Origin: Pseudomonadota bacterium
GTDB lineage: Bacteria > Pseudomonadota > Gammaproteobacteria > Burkholderiales > Burkholderiaceae_B
Assembly (NCBI GenBank): GCA_023440825.1
Contig: JAEXRL010000030.1
Span: 248,001 to 312,000 of the forward strand
DNA length: 64,000 nucleotides
Direction: 5' to 3'
Position numbers and translations under genes: made by a program. Numbering within the stretch: the stretch's first letter is position 1; the number at the start of each line of letters is the position of its first letter. The notes beneath the pieces were generated by a model that was not told the origin of the DNA, did not search any database, and saw only the letters and a list, made by a program, of their open reading frames with translations. Shown in pieces: positions 63,736 to 64,000 of this stretch.

Positions 63736-64000
63736 ATGGACAAGACTTCCCTAATTAACAGCGTCAATACAGCACAACTAACCACCTTGCTGCAAGAGAT
63801 GGGATATAGGGTCACAGAGGCAAAGCAAGGTGACATCGTACATTTGCTCAGTGCTGCGCAAGGTATTGGTTTTACTGTTCGTCCCGGTAATCAGGGGCCG
63901 GAAGAGCAATCCTATCTAGACTTTACTTTTTCTTGCGTGATACGCGTAGAGGGCAGCCTGGCTACCAGCCTGATTAATCGCTGGAACATAGAAAAACGTT
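63736..64000 (+). CDS. YbjN-domain protein, 5' part
   Basis: An open frame from ATG 63736, preceded by AGGA at 63722-63725, runs off the window after 88 codons. The LTTLLQEMGYRVTE start, the IGFTVRPGNQGP region and the end (LINRWNIEKR) match the YbjN/DUF1821 type III-chaperone-like fold. It lies in the same direction 46 bases after the coiled-coil gene and probably belongs to the same locus. Confidence 0.75.
   Translation, partial: MDKTSLINSVNTAQLTTLLQEMGYRVTEAKQGDIVHLLSAAQGIGFTVRPGNQGPEEQSYLDFTFSCVIRVEGSLATSLINRWNIEKR

Overview
This window is chromosomal DNA of a betaproteobacterium, most likely Burkholderiales of the Alcaligenaceae type. The evidence is the housekeeping gene order: alaS; rpsP-rimM-trmD; ndk-rlmN-rodZ-ispG-hisS-yfgM-bamB-der-hisC-hfq-hflX-hflK-hflC-hisZ-purA; rpsU-dnaG-rpoD. 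Base composition looks moderate rather than high-GC. The family-level call is inference from gene order and protein sequence, not a database match. I saw no rRNA, tRNA, CRISPR array or intact insertion sequence.

Region by region. (1) 24-4468: the end of a type IVb (IncI/R64 PilQ-PilR-PilS-PilV-like) pilus operon. It encodes the secretion ATPase, the inner-membrane platform protein, the major prepilin and a PilV-like tip prepilin with one fixed C-terminus. (2) 4531-8082: a urate-to-allantoate block with puuD and hiuH on the minus strand, and a GntR-family regulator and puuE on the plus strand. Repeated ATTGTC elements lie between the two arms. (3) 8248-14729: alaS, a TusA-like gene, rpsP-rimM-trmD and an ExaC/AcoD-like aldehyde dehydrogenase. 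(4) 14848-38855: core housekeeping genes. der and dnaG both appear to start at TTG codons that overlap the stop of the preceding gene (TTGA), and RpoD has a Lys/Ala-rich, histone-H1-like N-terminal region. (5) 38993-49355: a GNAT protein, rluE, then guaD-xdhC-xdhB-xdhA (guanine to xanthine to urate) as one tightly overlapped minus-strand operon. A LysR regulator is divergent from it, followed by a lone pxpA-like gene and a BenE-type transporter. (6) 49463-55478: a PACE/MFS efflux pair, a periplasmic thioredoxin-like protein, a TauE/SafE permease, a nitrilase-family hydrolase, AlkB, a GST and a small exported protein. (7) 55749-64000: a Phd-like/transposase-domain fusion protein, then a TpsB (FhaC/ShlB-type) outer-membrane transporter. 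These are followed by a DUF2341-LamG-ExbB fusion, ExbD, a TonB-like protein, a Porin_5-like outer-membrane protein, an exported coiled-coil protein and the start of a YbjN-like gene.

How the parts work together. Regions 2 and 5 together give guanine -> xanthine -> urate -> 5-hydroxyisourate -> OHCU, and allantoin -> allantoate. The OHCU decarboxylase (UraD), allantoicase and later steps are not here. Region 7 is the most unusual part. It looks like an energised two-partner-secretion locus resembling the Pseudomonas aeruginosa pdt/PUMA3 region (phdA-pdtB-exbB2-exbD2-tonB4), recalled from memory. The TpsA exoprotein is missing from the window. The ExbB subunit carries a large extracytoplasmic DUF2341/LamG module whose job is not clear to me.
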